64,000 bases of DNA, taken from Paludibacter sp. (GTDB lineage Bacteria; Bacteroidota; Bacteroidia; Bacteroidales; Paludibacteraceae). This document shows, in pieces, positions 62,459-64,000 of this stretch. The notes beneath the pieces were generated by a model. It ran no database searches, was not told where the DNA came from, and saw only the letters and a program-made list of their open reading frames with translations. The position numbers were made by a program, and so were the translations under genes. The stretch is taken from the NCBI GenBank assembly GCA_028692715.1, contig JAQUWU010000008.1, positions 62,001 to 126,000 of the forward strand, given 5' to 3'. Numbering within the stretch: position 1 is the first letter of the stretch; each line of letters starts with the position of its first letter.

Positions 62459-62654
62459 TTATTAGAGTTTAAAAAAGTTTTAATCCGCATTTGAGAATTA
62501 TCCTGATCTCAAAGATCGTTAAGGTGCTAAATTTCGAAGAAAAACTTTGATTCTTTGATTACTTGTTTTTTGCACCTGCCTAATATCAGGCCTTTGAAAA
62601 ATTTACTCTCAATATTCAATAAGATTCTAATTTAGACTATCTCAATACAAAAAA

Positions 62655-62682
62655 ACGCGAATCAGTCTTCACTAATTCGCGT
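62655..62682 (-). terminator. Terminator of thrS
   Basis: Arms ACGCGAAT and ATTCGCGT around a 12-base loop, with a run of T on the minus strand. Confidence 0.85.
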
Positions 62683-62690
62683 CTTTACGG

Positions 62691-62712
62691 TCCCCTTTAG
62701 GGGATTAGGGGT
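62691..62712. repeat. Palindromic repeat half-element after thrS
   Basis: TCCCCTTTAGGGGATTAGGGG, three bases after the thrS stop codon and just before the thrS terminator, in the same orientation as the other 3'-end copies. Confidence 0.85.
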
Positions 62713-62714
62713 TT

Positions 62715-64000
62715 TTAATATTTACTTGTCAACGCATCAACTTCATCATTCACCATTTTAACGAATTCAGCTACTTTCATAGTGCCTTTATCTCCTTCGC
62801 CTTGTCGACGAACGGAAACTTCGGCATTTTCAGCTTCTTTTTCACCAACAATCAACATATAAGGAATTCGTTTTAATTCATTATCACGTATTTTACGACC
62901 GATTTTTTCATTACGATCATCCACCTGAACACGAATATCCTGAGAATTCATTTCTTTTGCAATCTGAAAAGCATATTCATTAAATTTCTCGCTAATTGGA
63001 AGTATAACAACCTGATCAGGTGTTAACCACAATGGGAATTTACCAGCTGTATGTTCAATCAATACTGCCACAAAACGTTCCATAGAACCAAACGGCGCAC
63101 GGTGAATCATTACCGGACGATGTTTTTGGTTATCATCACCAGTATATTCCAGTTCAAAACGTTCAGGCAGATTGTAATCAACCTGAATAGTTCCCAACTG
63201 CCAACGACGACCAATAGCGTCTTTTACCATAAAGTCAAGTTTTGGACCATAGAAAGCAGCTTCTCCAGTTACAATTTTGGCGTTCAATCCTTTAGCTGCA
63301 CAGGCTTCAATAATAGCACTTTCGGATTTTTCCCAATTTTCGTCAGAACCAATATACTTTTCAGTATTTTTTGGGTCACGTAACGAAATCTGCGCTTCGA
63401 AATTTTCAAAGTCTAATGCTTTAAAAATAATGAAGATAATATCCATTACTTTTAAAAACTCTTCTTTCAATTGATCTGGGCGACAGAAAATATGTGCGTC
63501 ATCTTGTGTAAAACTACGTACACGTGTTAATCCATGCAATTCCCCACTTTGTTCATAACGATAAACTGTACCAAACTCAGCCAAACGAACTGGGAGATCT
63601 TTGTAAGAGCGTGGTTTAAATTTATATATTTCGCAGTGGTGAGGGCAATTCATCGGTTTTAACAAATATTCTTCTCCTTCTTCGGGCGTGTGAATAGGTT
63701 GAAACGAATCTTTACCGTATTTTTCATAGTGACCAGAGGTAACATACAATTGTTTGTTACCAATGTGCGGAGTCATTACCTGATCGTAATCAAAACGACG
63801 TTGGATTTTTTTCAAAAAATCTTCCAGACGCAAACGTAATGCAGTTCCACGTGGCAACCACATTGGAAGTCCTTTACCCACTTTATCGGAAAACATGAAT
63901 AACTCTAATTCTCTACCAATTTTACGGTGATCACGTTTTTTAGCTTCTTCTAAAAGAACTAAATACTCATCGAGCATTTTCTTTTTAGGAAATGAAATAC
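62715..64000 (-). CDS. thrS: Threonine--tRNA ligase, C-terminal part
   Basis: The frame is open past the first Met at 63977 to the window edge ([13 protein letters not shown]), so this is the last 428 or so residues of a protein of about 645. Class II motifs are seen: motif 1 region ending [15 protein letters not shown], motif 2 [20 protein letters not shown] near the middle with the [14 protein letters not shown] zinc-site region, and motif 3 [21 protein letters not shown]. The anticodon-binding domain ([14 protein letters not shown] to the end) is complete. The N-terminal TGS and editing domains lie outside the window. Confidence 0.97.
   Translation of the reverse strand, partial: ISFPKKKMLDEYLVLLEEAKKRDHRKIGRELELFMFSDKVGKGLPMWLPRGTALRLRLEDFLKKIQRRFDYDQVMTPHIGNKQLYVTSGHYEKYGKDSFQPIHTPEEGEEYLLKPMNCPHHCEIYKFKPRSYKDLPVRLAEFGTVYRYEQSGELHGLTRVRSFTQDDAHIFCRPDQLKEEFLKVMDIIFIIFKALDFENFEAQISLRDPKNTEKYIGSDENWEKSESAIIEACAAKGLNAKIVTGEAAFYGPKLDFMVKDAIGRRWQLGTIQVDYNLPERFELEYTGDDNQKHRPVMIHRAPFGSMERFVAVLIEHTAGKFPLWLTPDQVVILPISEKFNEYAFQIAKEMNSQDIRVQVDDRNEKIGRKIRDNELKRIPYMLIVGEKEAENAEVSVRRQGEGDKGTMKVAEFVKMVNDEVDALTSKY

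Overview
The window is AT-rich DNA from a member of the Bacteroidota, most likely an anaerobic or facultative one. The evidence is: many promoters with the Bacteroidota -7 element TAnnTTTG; a CotH-family secreted protein with a type IX secretion C-terminal domain; a TonB-dependent receptor with a carboxypeptidase-like regulatory domain; lipoproteins with typical lipoboxes; an ExbB/membrane protein/ExbD/ExbD operon; and a complete late menaquinone operon. Both ends are cut: an M16 peptidase runs off the left end and threonyl-tRNA synthetase off the right end.

Layout. 1-6.4 kb: M16 peptidase, YciO-like protein, triosephosphate isomerase, two exported proteins, a DoxX-like membrane protein with a thioredoxin-like tail, DUF1599 protein, RlpA-like protein. 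6.5-13.1 kb: a seven-gene sulfur/electron-transfer operon transcribed leftward (DsrE-like, TusA, MvhD-like, two HdrA-like flavoproteins, a small winged-helix protein, and a QmoC-like HdrC/cytochrome fusion). 13.3-19 kb: CotH protein, a Crp/Fnr regulator, TcdA, a lipoprotein and a TauE/SafE permease. 19-31 kb: a 1960-residue alpha-2-macroglobulin-like protein, ValS, the ExbB/ExbD operon, tRNA-Ser(GGA). 31-40 kb: TatD, GuaA, a polyamine set (carboxynorspermidine dehydrogenase, AguA, AguB), QueC, an FGE-domain lipoprotein, Ogt, and a Gly-rich secreted protein. 41-46 kb: the menaquinone operon (menA, menC, menE) interrupted by a RhuM/Fic gene and a Bro-N gene. 46-58 kb: oxidoreductase, LolC/E-like permease, aminotransferase, a TonB/ABC uptake locus and an MFS carrier. 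58-64 kb: EngB, sodium/solute symporter, RecR, small genes, ThrS.

Two themes stand out. First, the sulfur operon looks like a Qmo-type quinone-linked module in which the usual QmoB fusion is split into separate HdrA and MvhD proteins, placed with TusA and DsrE sulfur carriers and no HdrB and no APS reductase. A TGTGATTT(A/C)ATCACA-type palindrome lies upstream of this operon and again inside the promoter of the nearby Crp/Fnr gene, whose recognition helix carries the matching R-E-x-x-x-R residues, so this is a probable local regulon.

Second, a dispersed palindromic repeat (core CCCCTAACCCCTAAAGGGG) occurs about twenty times. It sits right after stop codons in one orientation and right before start codons in the other, so that inverted pairs bracket the gaps between co-directional genes. 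Some copies lie inside genes, in the only reading frame that is open, and add peptides to ValS, the macroglobulin, a QmoA-like protein and the winged-helix protein. Every non-overlapping junction in the sulfur operon carries an inverted-repeat pair of this or a related type.
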